From positions 1-61,418 of the forward strand of contig CAMDBU010000013.1 in the NCBI GenBank assembly GCA_945889495.1: a DNA stretch of 61,418 bases. Reading direction: 5' to 3'. The position numbers were made by a program, and so were the translations under genes. Shown here one piece after another: positions 16,178 through 24,713 of the stretch. The notes beneath the pieces are model-generated. The model saw only the letters and a list, made by a program, of their open reading frames with translations. It was not told the origin of the DNA and did no database searches. This DNA comes from Syntrophobacter sp. SbD2. Lineage in GTDB: Bacteria > Desulfobacterota > Binatia > UBA9968. Position 1 is the stretch's first letter. Each line of letters starts with the position of its first letter.

Positions 16178-17308
16178 CTAGTTGGCGTCGATCCGGTAAA
16201 GCGCGGCGCCATTGCGCCACTCGATGCGTTGCCGGTCTTGATCATCTAGCGCGGATAAACATTTTTCGCGATAGCCACGGCTATCGGGCCAGGTGGAATT
16301 GGCCGCCGGAAAGTGGCTCGACCAGAGAATGTTGCCGGCGCCGATATGGCGCGCGTGGATCTTCGCCTCGTCGTACCAGCTCGTCAGGTAGCACTGGCGA
16401 TGAAACATTTCCGAGGGTTTCAAGGGATAATCGCAGTGATCCTGTTCGTATTGATGATCGGCGTATTCGAGCAAGAAAGTCCCCCAGGCGATGGTGCTGC
16501 CGGCGAAGACGACTTTGAGTTTGGCAAAGCGCAGCAGGATTCTCGAAAACAGCAGGTTGGTCAGGTCGAACACTGCGCTGGCCGAGCGCGTCGCCGCCCG
16601 CATCGCCGCGGCGAGCTCCGGCTTCAGGTTGGGCGGCTGGGGAAATTGAAACAGCTCCGGTGTCGAGCCGGCGCCAAAGCAGAGCGGCACTTCGAGCTCT
16701 TGGCAGGCCGCCCAGATCGGGTCGTAGTCGGCCTCGTTGATATGGGGCAGAGCGGCCAATTGCATGGGCGCGGCGGGAAAAATCACGCCGCGGTGGCCGC
16801 GGCCGACGGCGCGGCGCAGTTCGGCCACGGCGCCGGCGATAGGCGTGAGCGGCAGGATGCACTGAGGAATGAAGCGCGGGTTGACGCTCGCCCACTCGTC
16901 GATGAGCCAGTCGTTGTAGGCGTGCGCGCAGGCAAGCGCCAGTTCAGTATCGGCGATGGCGCCGAAGCGCTCGCCGGAAAAGCCCGCCAGACTGGGATAG
17001 AGCGCGCTATAACCGATGCCGTCGTCGTCCATGGCTTTGAGTCTTGCCGCCGCTTCGTAGCTAGCCTTCGGTATGTCCTCCCAGCGTCGCGCCGTCAGCG
17101 CGCGATCCGGCAGCAGTGCTCCAATATCAGCCATGTCGGCCAGCGTGAATGGCCGGCCGTCGACCAACCAACGATCGACGCCGTCGTCGTCCCGTTCGAT
17201 ATGCGGGATGCGCGCGCCGAACTTCGATTTTGACAAGCGGTCGGTCCAGAGCGTCGGTGGTTCGATGACTTGATCGACGGCGCTGATGATGTGATTAGGT
17301 GAGGTCAT
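16178..17308 (-). CDS. Amidohydrolase-2 family protein lacking metal-ligand motifs (probable pseudoenzyme)
   Basis: 376 residues from ATG 17308 (TTG 17314 also possible). The overall fold matches ACMSD/amidohydrolase-2: ALACAHAYNDWLIDEWASVN, GHRGVIFPA and LKVVFAGSTIAWGTFLLEYA. The metal site is gone. The N-terminal DxH of the neighbours is VDQ (residues 11-13), the central FHAS-type His is Gly in CFGAGS (G212), and the C-terminal SDYPH is SHFPA (around H332). It follows an intact paralogue by 84 bases. It may be a regulatory or structural partner of that enzyme, or use no metal. Confidence 0.85.
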   Translation of the reverse strand: MTSPNHIISAVDQVIEPPTLWTDRLSKSKFGARIPHIERDDDGVDRWLVDGRPFTLADMADIGALLPDRALTARRWEDIPKASYEAAARLKAMDDDGIGYSALYPSLAGFSGERFGAIADTELALACAHAYNDWLIDEWASVNPRFIPQCILPLTPIAGAVAELRRAVGRGHRGVIFPAAPMQLAALPHINEADYDPIWAACQELEVPLCFGAGSTPELFQFPQPPNLKPELAAAMRAATRSASAVFDLTNLLFSRILLRFAKLKVVFAGSTIAWGTFLLEYADHQYEQDHCDYPLKPSEMFHRQCYLTSWYDEAKIHARHIGAGNILWSSHFPAANSTWPDSRGYREKCLSALDDQDRQRIEWRNGAALYRIDAN

Positions 17309-17328
17309 GGTCAATTCGGGATTTGGAT

Positions 17329-17395
17329 TTCACCACAGAGGGCACAGAGTTCACAGAGAAAAATTCGTTTACGTTCTTTGCGGCCAATCTTCCTA
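17329..17395. repeat. Degenerate palindromic repeat, CACAGAG/GCAAAGAACG variant
   Basis: TTCACCACAGAGGGCACAGAG and TTCACAGAG on the left, AACGTAAACG/TTCTTTGCGGCC on the right. It is related in layout to the CACGAAG family. It fills the gap between the two amidohydrolase genes and begins within a few bases of the stop of the gene at 17393-18535. Confidence 0.55.
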
Positions 17396-18535
17396 CAGCC
17401 GATACAGCGCCTGGGCGTTGCCGTACAACATTTTCTTACGCTCGTCTTCGGCCACGCCGGCTAGCGAGCGTTCGACGAACTGCCAGGAGTCGGGATAGGT
17501 CGACGCGATGTGCGGATAGTCCGATTCCCACATGATGTTGTCGACGCCGACCGCGTGGCGCAGCTCGATGCCGGCCTGCTCGTACCAGAAATTCACGTAA
17601 ACTTGTTCGCGGATAAGCTCGCTCGGCCGGCGCGGCAAGCCATGGCGCCAGAGCTGGCGCCGCTCCCATTCGTGGTCGCAGGCCGATTGTACGCAGCTCA
17701 CCGAGCCGATGCCAGTTTCGGCGAAGACCCATTTGGATTTTGGAAATTTGTACGCGATGCCGGAGAAAATTAAATTGGGTACGATCTGCGCCGGCCAAGA
17801 CGAAGTCGGCACGGTAAACGCCGCATGCTGCTGGTAGGGCGTGTAGCCGGACCATTCGGGAAATGTCAGCTTGCGCGCCAGGCCGGCCGAGGCGTGAAAA
17901 TGGATCGGCATGGCGAGCTCCTGGCAAACTTCCCAGAGCGGATACCAGTAGGGCTCGCCGATATGGGGCAACGACTCGACCATCAAGCTCGGCAGCGCGA
18001 ACATGACAATGCCGCGGTGGCCTTTGCTCTCGGCGCGGCGCACTTCGGCGACGATGGTCTCCATGCCGCACAGTAGCGGGATCATCGCCAGGGAGATAAA
18101 TCGCGCGCTCGCGCGGGTGAGCTCGCCAAGGGAATCGTTGTAAGCTTGCACGCAGGCGATCTCGAAATCGGCGTCGTTGTACTGGTGAAACGAACTCGGG
18201 TCGTTGGGGAACAGCACTTCGGCGTCGATGCCGTCGGCGTCCAAGGCTTGCAGGCGATCAGCAGCGACATAGGCCTTGGCCGGCACCTCCGCCCAGCGCT
18301 GCGGATAGAGATTGCGCTGGGGATCGCCCATCACCGCCGGGCAGTTGCATACGCCGCGGCTGTGCAGCGGCTTGCCATTGACATGCCAGCGCTCGACTTT
18401 TTGGCCTTTGCTCTCGACTTCTTTGATCTGCGGAATGCGCGCGCCGAATTTGCTTTTCGCCATGCGGTCGAGAAACGCATTGGGTTCGGTGACCACGTGG
18501 GAGTCGGCGCTAATCAGGCCATGGCGAATGTCCAT
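17393..18535 (-). CDS. Amidohydrolase-2 (ACMSD-like) metal-dependent hydrolase or decarboxylase
   Basis: 380 residues. Metal-site motifs are intact: ISADSHVVTEP at the N-terminus (D11, H13), MPIHFHASAG in the centre and WESDYPHIAST near the end. It also has KFGARIPQIKEVESKG, shared with the adjacent ligand-less paralogue. The family includes 2-amino-3-carboxymuconate semialdehyde decarboxylase and gamma-resorcylate decarboxylase, so decarboxylation of an aromatic or ring-cleavage product fits the UbiD/cupin context. It is the second gene of the cluster, after the heme-oxygenase-fold gene. AGGA lies upstream of the ATG. Confidence 0.9.
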   Translation of the reverse strand: MDIRHGLISADSHVVTEPNAFLDRMAKSKFGARIPQIKEVESKGQKVERWHVNGKPLHSRGVCNCPAVMGDPQRNLYPQRWAEVPAKAYVAADRLQALDADGIDAEVLFPNDPSSFHQYNDADFEIACVQAYNDSLGELTRASARFISLAMIPLLCGMETIVAEVRRAESKGHRGIVMFALPSLMVESLPHIGEPYWYPLWEVCQELAMPIHFHASAGLARKLTFPEWSGYTPYQQHAAFTVPTSSWPAQIVPNLIFSGIAYKFPKSKWVFAETGIGSVSCVQSACDHEWERRQLWRHGLPRRPSELIREQVYVNFWYEQAGIELRHAVGVDNIMWESDYPHIASTYPDSWQFVERSLAGVAEDERKKMLYGNAQALYRL

Positions 18536-18587
18536 TGGGAAGTCCTGCTATCAATCCAAATGAATGTGTTGTGCAATCGAGTTCGAA

Positions 18588-18618
18588 CTAGCAACTATTA
18601 ACTGCCAACTGATAACTG
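18588..18618. repeat. Short repeat, CAGTTATCAGTTGGCAGTTA family (copy 1)
   Basis: On the minus strand the TAA stop of the gene at 18620-19300 is followed at once by ACAGTTATCAGTTGGCAGTT and AATAGTTGCTAGTT. It is the same family as 41064-41146. Confidence 0.7.
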
Positions 18619-18619
18619 T

Positions 18620-19300
18620 TTAATCCATTTCCGCCATGGCGCTGGCCACCGCGCCGTGGAAACTGCGCTCGATGGCTAACGACTCCTCGGCGCCGCGCAG
18701 GATTTGCTGGGCGGTCTGGTCGTCGACGACGTAGCGATGAAAAATCTCCGCCAGCAGATCGGTGTGATCGACGTCGGCCACCAGATGGACCTGGACGTTG
18801 ATGTCCTGGTCTTTTTTCTTGATGCCGAGCTCGACTTCCTGGCGCTTGACCAAGCGTTGAGTAAGCGTGCCGCCGCTGACGACATGGTCGTTGTTGCGCC
18901 GCTCGAGAATATGCGAGCAGGCCAAGCCTTCGAGCCAGGGTTTTTCCTGGGCGCAGTGGAGCCAAGCGTAAAATGCCGCACGGGCGCCGGGGATCATGTC
19001 GGATTCTTTCTTGTCGCCGAGATCGGCTTCGGTGACATGGGCCTTGCCCATGCGCGGATCGTACATCAGCTCGTCTTTTTCATGCTCCCAGATGGCGCGC
19101 TTGACGTCGAGGGGCGCTTTGCATGCCACCGCGGCCCAGCAATCGCGCCGATTGTTGCTGAAAAAACTCATATGCTGGTGGCGAAAGGCCAAGCGGGCGG
19201 GATTGAGCGGCACGGCGAGCATCCGTTTGATCTCCGCCGTGTCGTACCACTGGTTGCACAGGACGTTTAGTTGCTGTTCGACTTCGGCCCATTTAGTCAT
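18620..19300 (-). CDS. Heme-oxygenase-fold protein (PqqC/TENA-like, possible di-iron oxygenase)
   Basis: 226 residues from ATG 19300 (AGGAAGA upstream). All-helical in character, with RLAFRHQHMSFFSNNRRDCW, AIWEHEKDELMYDPRMGKAH and VHLVADVDHTDLLAEIFHRY. This pattern is typical of the PqqC-like / iron-containing redox enzyme group. Candidate metal ligands are E72, H73 or E74, H130, H172, D176 or D178, and H179. Members include PqqC and di-iron oxidases such as CADD and UndA. As first gene of the UbiD-cupin-amidohydrolase cluster it may add oxygen to, or oxidatively cleave, the pathway substrate. The metal requirement is inferred. Confidence 0.7.
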   Translation of the reverse strand: MTKWAEVEQQLNVLCNQWYDTAEIKRMLAVPLNPARLAFRHQHMSFFSNNRRDCWAAVACKAPLDVKRAIWEHEKDELMYDPRMGKAHVTEADLGDKKESDMIPGARAAFYAWLHCAQEKPWLEGLACSHILERRNNDHVVSGGTLTQRLVKRQEVELGIKKKDQDINVQVHLVADVDHTDLLAEIFHRYVVDDQTAQQILRGAEESLAIERSFHGAVASAMAEMD

Positions 19301-19507
19301 CGCATCTTCCTTCGAGACGGTATTGCCGAGCGATTGAAACCAGCTCGACAGACGCGAATATATGTCGGTGTGGAAACCGCTGTCAATCAAACGAGGAGGA
19401 AGAAACGGCGGAGAGAGCTGAGATGCTAAATTCGAAGTAGCCTGCTAGCGCGGGTTCATGCGGTTGTTGATCTGATTGTGCGCGAAACGGCGCATGTAGT
19501 CTTCCGC

Positions 19508-19693
19508 TTAGGTGGCGGTGTCGAAGCTACGTTGGCTGACGAACTCAGAAAAATGGCCGTCAACGAAGTCGATATGGCCCTTCCAACTCCAGTTGTAAGT
19601 TTCGCGGTCGCGTTTCATGACGCCGACGAAGGGTTGATCGCGGTGGGTTTCGCTGATCCGGTAGCGGGACTTGTCTTCGTTGCGCAGTGCCAT
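19508..19693 (-). CDS. Hypothetical 61-residue protein
   Basis: MALRNEDKSRYRISETHRDQ, then GVMKRDRETYNWSWKGHIDF and DGHFSEFVSQRSFDTAT. The codons have strong G/C in third positions like neighbouring real genes, which is the main support; the opposite-strand frame looks like its shadow. No ribosome site is obvious. A small palindrome, CACTCTAGAGTG, lies just upstream of the start. The protein is hydrophilic with no signal peptide. The family is unknown. Confidence 0.5.
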   Translation of the reverse strand: MALRNEDKSRYRISETHRDQPFVGVMKRDRETYNWSWKGHIDFVDGHFSEFVSQRSFDTAT

Positions 19694-19752
19694 ACGATCA
19701 CTCTAGAGTGTGCCCGCTGGGATAGCAATGACGCGGATACGCTAAGGACCAA

Positions 19753-20412
19753 TTAACTTTCGCGGCGCGTGAAACTCATCATCCGGCCGCGAGGTATGAC
19801 GTTGGTTTCACCGTCGCAACGAAACCGTTCTTCGCTGCGGCGATAACCTTGGTTGGTCATGGCGCTCGTGAATTGTCCACAGCGGCCGCGGCCGGGGTCG
19901 GCGAGCAGCACCCGCGCGCTGCCTTCGGTGTGGCAGGCGAGGAACGCCGATAGCAGCACCGGGTGGCCACGTTCGTAGAGCAAATCGCTGCCGACGATCA
20001 GGTCGAAGCGCCCCAACTCTGGGTTGGGACCGACCCAAGGAGCGTTGTGAAATTTGATCGGCGCCAGGCCGTTCAAATCGCTGTTGAAGCGGAGAAATTC
20101 TTCGGCCAAGGGATGATGATCGCTGGCCGTGATATCGGCGCCGAGACTTTGCAGCACCAGACTGGACAAACCGATGCCGCAACCGACTTCGAGAATCTTC
20201 AAGCCGGTGAAGGCGAAATGGCTCATCTCCCGCGCCAGCGCGAGGCCCGACGGCCAAACCACGCCGAAGATCGGCCAGCTCGCCGAAGAAATCCCCGCGC
20301 GCTCGGCGGCGCCGTCCGGGTCCGAGTACTGCTGGCGGTCACTGAGCGAACGGATGCGATAATCCACCGCGCCGATGCGGTAGGTCGCGGTCGTCACCGA
20401 ATATGCCGGCAT
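19753..20412 (-). CDS. SAM-dependent protein methyltransferase-like (Methyltransf_16 type)
   Basis: 219 residues. SAM-binding motif I is ILEVGCGIGLSSLVLQSLGA, followed by the acidic ITASDHHPLAEEF loop and the FDLIVGSDLLYERGHPVLL segment typical of family-16 lysine methyltransferases. Known relatives methylate protein lysines, for example METTL-type enzymes and bacterial ETF-beta methyltransferase. The target here is unknown. A GNAT gene lies upstream on the same strand, 64 bases away. Confidence 0.8.
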   Translation of the reverse strand: MPAYSVTTATYRIGAVDYRIRSLSDRQQYSDPDGAAERAGISSASWPIFGVVWPSGLALAREMSHFAFTGLKILEVGCGIGLSSLVLQSLGADITASDHHPLAEEFLRFNSDLNGLAPIKFHNAPWVGPNPELGRFDLIVGSDLLYERGHPVLLSAFLACHTEGSARVLLADPGRGRCGQFTSAMTNQGYRRSEERFRCDGETNVIPRGRMMSFTRRES

Positions 20413-20476
20413 CTAGTTGTTTCCTTTGGCGCTTGATGAAACGCCGCTGGCGGTTGCGGAGCCGATAACGCGGAGC

Positions 20477-20974
20477 TCAGGTTAGCGCCCGGAGCATTGC
20501 CAAATTGCACAGCGCCGGGTCGTTGGGATAGGTTTCGCGTCGATCCGTCAAGGTGAAGCCGAGACTTCGATAGAACTGGATGGCCTGATCGTTGTTGCTG
20601 GTCACCGACAAGTACAAGTGTAGCACATTCCGAGCCCGCGCCCAGGCCGCGATGGTATCAACCAACAGGCGGCCGATTCCTGAACGGCGATGGCTCGGCG
20701 CCACCCACATCGACAACAGTTCGGCGCGCCGGGGATCGTTGACACCGAGAACTCCCGCCGCCATGCCCACCGCATCACCCGCGTCGATCGCGAGGTATGC
20801 GACCGCTGCGCGGCTACTCCAATGGGCCGCCCGTTGCAGCCAATCGTCATCGCTGAGCTTAGCCGCGTCCGCGTAGGTGGAACTGAACGCGGTAGGCGAG
20901 TCTAGTAGGGCGCGCAGCCGGAGGTTTTTGTAGACTTGTGCGTTGGTTGGGGTGATCGGTTCCAGTTCGATCAT
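20477..20974 (-). CDS. GNAT-family N-acetyltransferase
   Basis: 165 residues from ATG 20974 (MIELEPITP), where the GNAT domain begins; the frame is open further to 21046. The acetyl-CoA motif RRSGIGRLLVDTIAAWAR (RxxGxG) and the C-terminal NDQAIQFYRSLGFTLTDRR segment are typical. Substrates of such proteins vary widely (amino groups of small molecules or protein N-termini) and cannot be predicted here. The neighbours are a methyltransferase downstream and a carbonic-anhydrase-like gene upstream. Confidence 0.85.
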   Translation of the reverse strand: MIELEPITPTNAQVYKNLRLRALLDSPTAFSSTYADAAKLSDDDWLQRAAHWSSRAAVAYLAIDAGDAVGMAAGVLGVNDPRRAELLSMWVAPSHRRSGIGRLLVDTIAAWARARNVLHLYLSVTSNNDQAIQFYRSLGFTLTDRRETYPNDPALCNLAMLRALT

Positions 20975-21049
20975 AGCAAGATTGCGCCTTGCATCGCGCC
21001 AGGAAGGCCCAATTGGAGCGATTTGGAGGATTCGCCGATCCAACAAGCA

Positions 21050-21499
21050 TCACTCAAGATCATCGACCGCCCACACGCCGGTAAACCTGAGAAAATAGCA
21101 GTTGATCTCGATCGACGGGATCTTCTCTGTCAAATAATCGCCAGCCCGGCGTAACTCCGACTCGTGGTGGATGGCTTCGCGCTCTTGGTCGCGATCAAAG
21201 GTAGCCAAGCCGCCGTAGGCGCTGCAATCGCTGTGGACCATCAGTATCACCAGATTGGTTCCATGGAGGCGCATCGAGGTTTGCACTTGGTTGAGGGCGA
21301 ATTCGCGCGCTGACTCATCCGCCGGCGAGGCGAAGACTTTTGCCCCGCCGGCGAGTCTCAGTGGGTCGGCCATCAAGACGCCGCGCTTTTTCATAAACTT
21401 TCGCGTTGCCAGCTCGAAGCGGGCATCGAAGCATGACACCACGCAGGCGTCCGCGTGGTACTTCTCGGTTGGCGAGTCGAAGTGAAAGACCTTCTTCAT
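21050..21499 (-). CDS. Small beta-carbonic-anhydrase-like protein
   Basis: 149 residues. Zinc-site motifs of beta-carbonic anhydrases are recognisable: VVSCFDARFE (C23, D25, R27, as in CxDSR) and MVHSDCSAYGG (H88, C91). The protein is shorter than classical enzymes, about 200-220 residues. A long stretch FALNQVQTSMRLHGTNLVIL corresponds to the helix before the HxxC motif. CO2 hydration is possible but not certain for this short, divergent branch. It is 4 bases downstream of the PspA-like gene, so it may be the last gene of the stress operon. Confidence 0.7.
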   Translation of the reverse strand: MKKVFHFDSPTEKYHADACVVSCFDARFELATRKFMKKRGVLMADPLRLAGGAKVFASPADESAREFALNQVQTSMRLHGTNLVILMVHSDCSAYGGLATFDRDQEREAIHHESELRRAGDYLTEKIPSIEINCYFLRFTGVWAVDDLE

Positions 21500-21503
21500 T
21501 ATA

Positions 21504-22163
21504 TCAACCGGCGCGCCGCGCTTTGATGTCGTTGAGCAACTTCTCGATTTCGTCCTGTTTTTCCAGCGCGGCGAACTTGTCGTCGATGTTGTCGCCGGCC
21601 ATTTCGCTCTTCACCTGGCTGACCGCTTCGGCGCGCTGGACTTTGTTCTGCATGCGATTGAAGGTCGCGCTATGAGAGCGATCGCCGATCGCCATCTGCG
21701 CGTCGCTCGCCTTGGCCAACATGCGCGCGCGCCGGTGTTTGGCGATCAACATCTCGCTCTTCGATTCCGCTTCAGCGAGCTTTTGCTCCAGTTTGTGTAG
21801 CGCCGATTTGAGGTTGTCGACCTCGATTTTTTGGTCGGCCACCAGGCAGTCAAAGCTCCCCGCCATTTGCTTGAAACTCATGGAACGCTCCAGCGCCGCG
21901 CGCGCAAGGTCGTCTTGCTTCTTGTCGACCGCGAGCTCGGCTTTGCGCAGCCATTCGGCTTCCTTGTCGCTGTTGTCCTTGTGCTTTTTCTCCAGCACAT
22001 GATGGTCGGCGATGGCGATGGCGACCTGTGTTTTGACTTGCATGAGCTGATTCTGCATGTCGAGAATCACCTGTTTGATCATTTTCTCCGGGTCCTCAGC
22101 CTTGTCGATCAAATCGTTCAGGTTGGCCCGAATCAGTGTGGATACTCGATCTAGTAACGACAT
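21504..22163 (-). CDS. PspA/IM30-family membrane-stress protein
   Basis: 219 residues, starting MSLLDRVSTLIRANLNDLID, the usual PspA N-terminus, followed by long heptad-rich helices. PspA/IM30 proteins form ESCRT-III-like assemblies on damaged inner membrane. It is the third structural gene after the NfeD-like and flotillin genes, with a 31-base gap to flotillin. The sigma-54 activator PspF and membrane partners PspB and PspC are absent. An XRE regulator heads the operon, so control differs from the classical Psp system. Confidence 0.9.
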   Translation of the reverse strand: MSLLDRVSTLIRANLNDLIDKAEDPEKMIKQVILDMQNQLMQVKTQVAIAIADHHVLEKKHKDNSDKEAEWLRKAELAVDKKQDDLARAALERSMSFKQMAGSFDCLVADQKIEVDNLKSALHKLEQKLAEAESKSEMLIAKHRRARMLAKASDAQMAIGDRSHSATFNRMQNKVQRAEAVSQVKSEMAGDNIDDKFAALEKQDEIEKLLNDIKARRAG

Positions 22164-22194
22164 AAATCCTCCTTACTAATTATTAACGTCACTA

Positions 22195-23613
22195 TTATTT
22201 GCCGTCCGGTTTGGGCGTGTTGTCACTGATCATTTTGACCTTCGATAGCAATTCTGAGAACTGCATGCCGGACAGCGTTTCAAATAGCGCCGGTATCTGC
22301 GCCGCCATGGCGGTGATATCGCCGGTAATCTTGTTCATGCCGGTGGTATCGCCATTGCCGGTGGACACGATGGTGATTTTGTCGATGTTGGCTAGCGGAG
22401 CGGCTAGTGCTTTGACGATCTCCGGCATATTGCTGATGAGCTTGTCGATGACCGCGGCCTGGTTGTATTCCTGGTAAGCTTCCGCTTTTACGCTCATCGC
22501 CTTGGCTTCGGCCTCTCCCTTCTTGAAGATGATCTCGGCCTCCGCTTCACCGGTGGCGCGAGTCGACGCGGCCTGACCATCGGCTTCAAAAATCATTTTC
22601 TGCTTCTGCGCTTCCGCCAAGGTCTCGATTCTACGTCGTTCGATCTCCGCTTGCTTGAGCACCGTGGCGATCAGTTCGCGCTCGCGGCGCTGAATTTCTG
22701 CGTCTTGGACGGCGATCTGCCCGGTTTTTTGCACCTGCTCGATCTTGACCTGTTCGGCGATTACTTGCTGCTGCATGATATTGGTCTGGATCTCGTAAGC
22801 TTTGTCGGCGGTGGCTTTCTGCTTCTGCACGGTTTCCAAGAAATTAGCCTGTTTGATTTGCAAGTCGCGTTGCGCCTCGGCCTGAGAGGCTTGCGAGACA
22901 GTTTCCGCCAGCACTCGCTCTTGATCGGACTGCGCTTTGGCGACGGCAGCGGCGCGCACCGCGTCGGCGCGTTTGATTGCGGTGTCGCGCTCGGCCTCAG
23001 CGGTGGCGACATCGGCGTCGCGCTTGATGCGGGCCACATCGGGCCGGCCCATGTTGGTGATATATTCGTTCTTGTCGCGGACTTCTTTGATCGTAAATGA
23101 GATAACTTCGAGGCCCATCTTGTTCATGTCGTCAGCGCAGGTTGCGCGCATCCGGTCGCCGACCATTTCCGGCTGTTTGACGATCTCCTCGACGGTCAGC
23201 TGGCCGATGATACCCCGCAGATGGCCTTCGAGTACGAGACGGATTAAGCCTTCGCGTTCCTGCGGGGTCTTGGTCAAGAACTGTTCGGCGGCGGTCTGAA
23301 TCGATTCGGGGTCCGACTTGACCTTTATCTGGGCCACCGCTTCGACGGTCACCGCGACGCCCTGTTTGGTGTAGAGGTCCTGCTGCGGTGCGACGTCGAA
23401 GGACATCAACTCCAAGGAAAGCATTTTACAATTCTCCACCATCGGAAAGATGATCGAGCCGCGTCCCTTGATGATCCGCGTGCCGCGGAAGCCGTAGACC
23501 ACGAGCGCTTCATGGGGTCCGGCCTTACGGTACAAACGCGCAAACATCACCATCAGTAAGATCAGTGACAGCGCCATCAGGCCGGCGATAAAGAAGATCA
23601 TTTCGATATTCAT
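22195..23613 (-). CDS. Flotillin/SPFH-domain membrane protein
   Basis: 472 residues: an N-terminal membrane anchor (IEMIFFIAGLMALSLILLMV), an SPFH domain with VVYGFRGTRIIKGRGSIIFP, a long Glu/Ala-rich coiled coil (about 190-400, for example ATGEAEAEIIFKKGEAEAKA), and a Gly-containing C-terminal tail. Bacterial flotillins (YuaG/FloT, YqiK) scaffold fluid membrane regions and occur with NfeD-type partners, exactly as here. The gap to the NfeD-like gene is 9 bases. PspA follows. It probably works with both in membrane stress. Confidence 0.92.
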   Translation of the reverse strand: MNIEMIFFIAGLMALSLILLMVMFARLYRKAGPHEALVVYGFRGTRIIKGRGSIIFPMVENCKMLSLELMSFDVAPQQDLYTKQGVAVTVEAVAQIKVKSDPESIQTAAEQFLTKTPQEREGLIRLVLEGHLRGIIGQLTVEEIVKQPEMVGDRMRATCADDMNKMGLEVISFTIKEVRDKNEYITNMGRPDVARIKRDADVATAEAERDTAIKRADAVRAAAVAKAQSDQERVLAETVSQASQAEAQRDLQIKQANFLETVQKQKATADKAYEIQTNIMQQQVIAEQVKIEQVQKTGQIAVQDAEIQRRERELIATVLKQAEIERRRIETLAEAQKQKMIFEADGQAASTRATGEAEAEIIFKKGEAEAKAMSVKAEAYQEYNQAAVIDKLISNMPEIVKALAAPLANIDKITIVSTGNGDTTGMNKITGDITAMAAQIPALFETLSGMQFSELLSKVKMISDNTPKPDGK

Positions 23614-23622
23614 CTTTCCTCC

Positions 23623-24228
23623 TTAGTTGGTTCTCGATTCAATTGCTGAATTGGTTAGTTCTTCCCAGGCTTTCACATAAGCAATGCCGCGTTCATAGCG
23701 GGTGACGACGACTTCGGTGCCTTTAGAGATTGATACTTCATCCTCACCGCGGGCAGGGCAGGCGCGCCGCGCGCCGGCTTGGGAATACATGATCTCGCCG
23801 GTGCCCGATGGCCGGATCTCGCCGCTAACTGTGGCGAGCATCCCGATCATGTCATAGTCCGCCGGGTTCAGATTCTCATCTTTTCGAATCAAGACCTTAG
23901 CTAGGAAGTAAAACATGATGGTGCCGCCAACCACTCCACTTAGGCCGGCGAGCCCCAGGCCGAAGAGAAACCAGAAGCTGGAAAATCGCGCAATCAGATA
24001 TCCGGTTCCGCCGAACCAGGTTAAGAAAGCCGCGACCGTGCCAAAATTGATCGGTGAGATCTCACCGCCGTGACCATGACCGTCGCCGCCGTGGAATATT
24101 TGGCCATCGTGGCCCCCGAAATGCAGATCGAAGTGCGGAATGTGGAAATCGATACTGCCCAATAGGGATAACAAACTCAGGAGAAAACCAAAGGCGAAAC
24201 AGATGAGGTAAAAATCAGTCCAGCTCAT
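23623..24228 (-). CDS. NfeD-like membrane protein (YqiJ/YuaF type) with OB fold
   Basis: 201 residues: an N-terminal span (FYLICFAFGFLLSLLSLLG), a His-rich loop (DLHFGGHDGQIFHGGDGHGH), two more spans, and a C-terminal OB-fold region with VSGEIRPSGTGEIMY and ISKGTEVVVTRYERGIAYVK. YuaF/YqiJ proteins accompany flotillins. The start ATG overlaps the stop of the XRE gene by 4 bases (24225-24228), so regulator and NfeD are coupled. The His-rich loop could bind metal; that is a guess. Confidence 0.85.
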   Translation of the reverse strand: MSWTDFYLICFAFGFLLSLLSLLGSIDFHIPHFDLHFGGHDGQIFHGGDGHGHGGEISPINFGTVAAFLTWFGGTGYLIARFSSFWFLFGLGLAGLSGVVGGTIMFYFLAKVLIRKDENLNPADYDMIGMLATVSGEIRPSGTGEIMYSQAGARRACPARGEDEVSISKGTEVVVTRYERGIAYVKAWEELTNSAIESRTN

Positions 24229-24713
24229 AAAGGGCGACTCCTTTCTGTTGCGGGCTTGAGTACCTGGAGTAGGCGTTCGGCTAAGCCGGGGTTTTCAAGA
24301 ATAGCGCCCAAGAGCACTAAGCTCTGGCGCGAGTCGTTATGTTTAGCGATGGCAAACAATGCCTCGTGCAGTTCGAGATCCCGTTGGAAACGTTCGGCGC
24401 CATTGATCAGCCACAAATCCAATTTGTCTTCTAGACCACCGACATTCGATACCAGTTCCGTCGAATAGCCTTCCGGATCGTCGACCAGATAACCAGGATG
24501 TACTTTGAAGAAGCGCGCCAGCAGCAGGCGCGTCGGGTTAGTTAGGTGCGGTCGCGCACCGCTCTCGATTTGCGAGAGATAGGATTGACTGATCGCCTTG
24601 CCTGTCTCCTTTTTGATTGAGTGAGCGATCTCTTGCTGGGTCATGGCCCGTCCTAAGCCGCGCAGTGTGCCTTCGACTTCGCGCAGAAATTTTACTTTGG
24701 CGCCGATGTTCAT
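24225..24713 (-). CDS. XRE-family transcriptional regulator of the flotillin-PspA operon
   Basis: 162 residues from ATG 24713. An N-terminal helix-turn-helix of the XRE type is clear: MTQQEIAHSIKKETGKAISQ then SYLSQIESGARPHLTNPTRL. The C-terminal half is helical with no known sensor motif. The frame is open to 24776, but that part translates the operator repeats and is not real. Two TTGCAATT direct repeats 21 bases apart lie at the start codon, so it probably represses itself and the NfeD-flotillin-PspA genes it heads. The stop overlaps the next start by 4 bases. Confidence 0.85.
   Translation of the reverse strand: MNIGAKVKFLREVEGTLRGLGRAMTQQEIAHSIKKETGKAISQSYLSQIESGARPHLTNPTRLLLARFFKVHPGYLVDDPEGYSTELVSNVGGLEDKLDLWLINGAERFQRDLELHEALFAIAKHNDSRQSLVLLGAILENPGLAERLLQVLKPATERSRPL

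Noticed and set aside
19478-19756. Plus-strand frame of 92 codons opposite the 61-residue gene
   Set aside because: Third-position composition supports the minus-strand frame.
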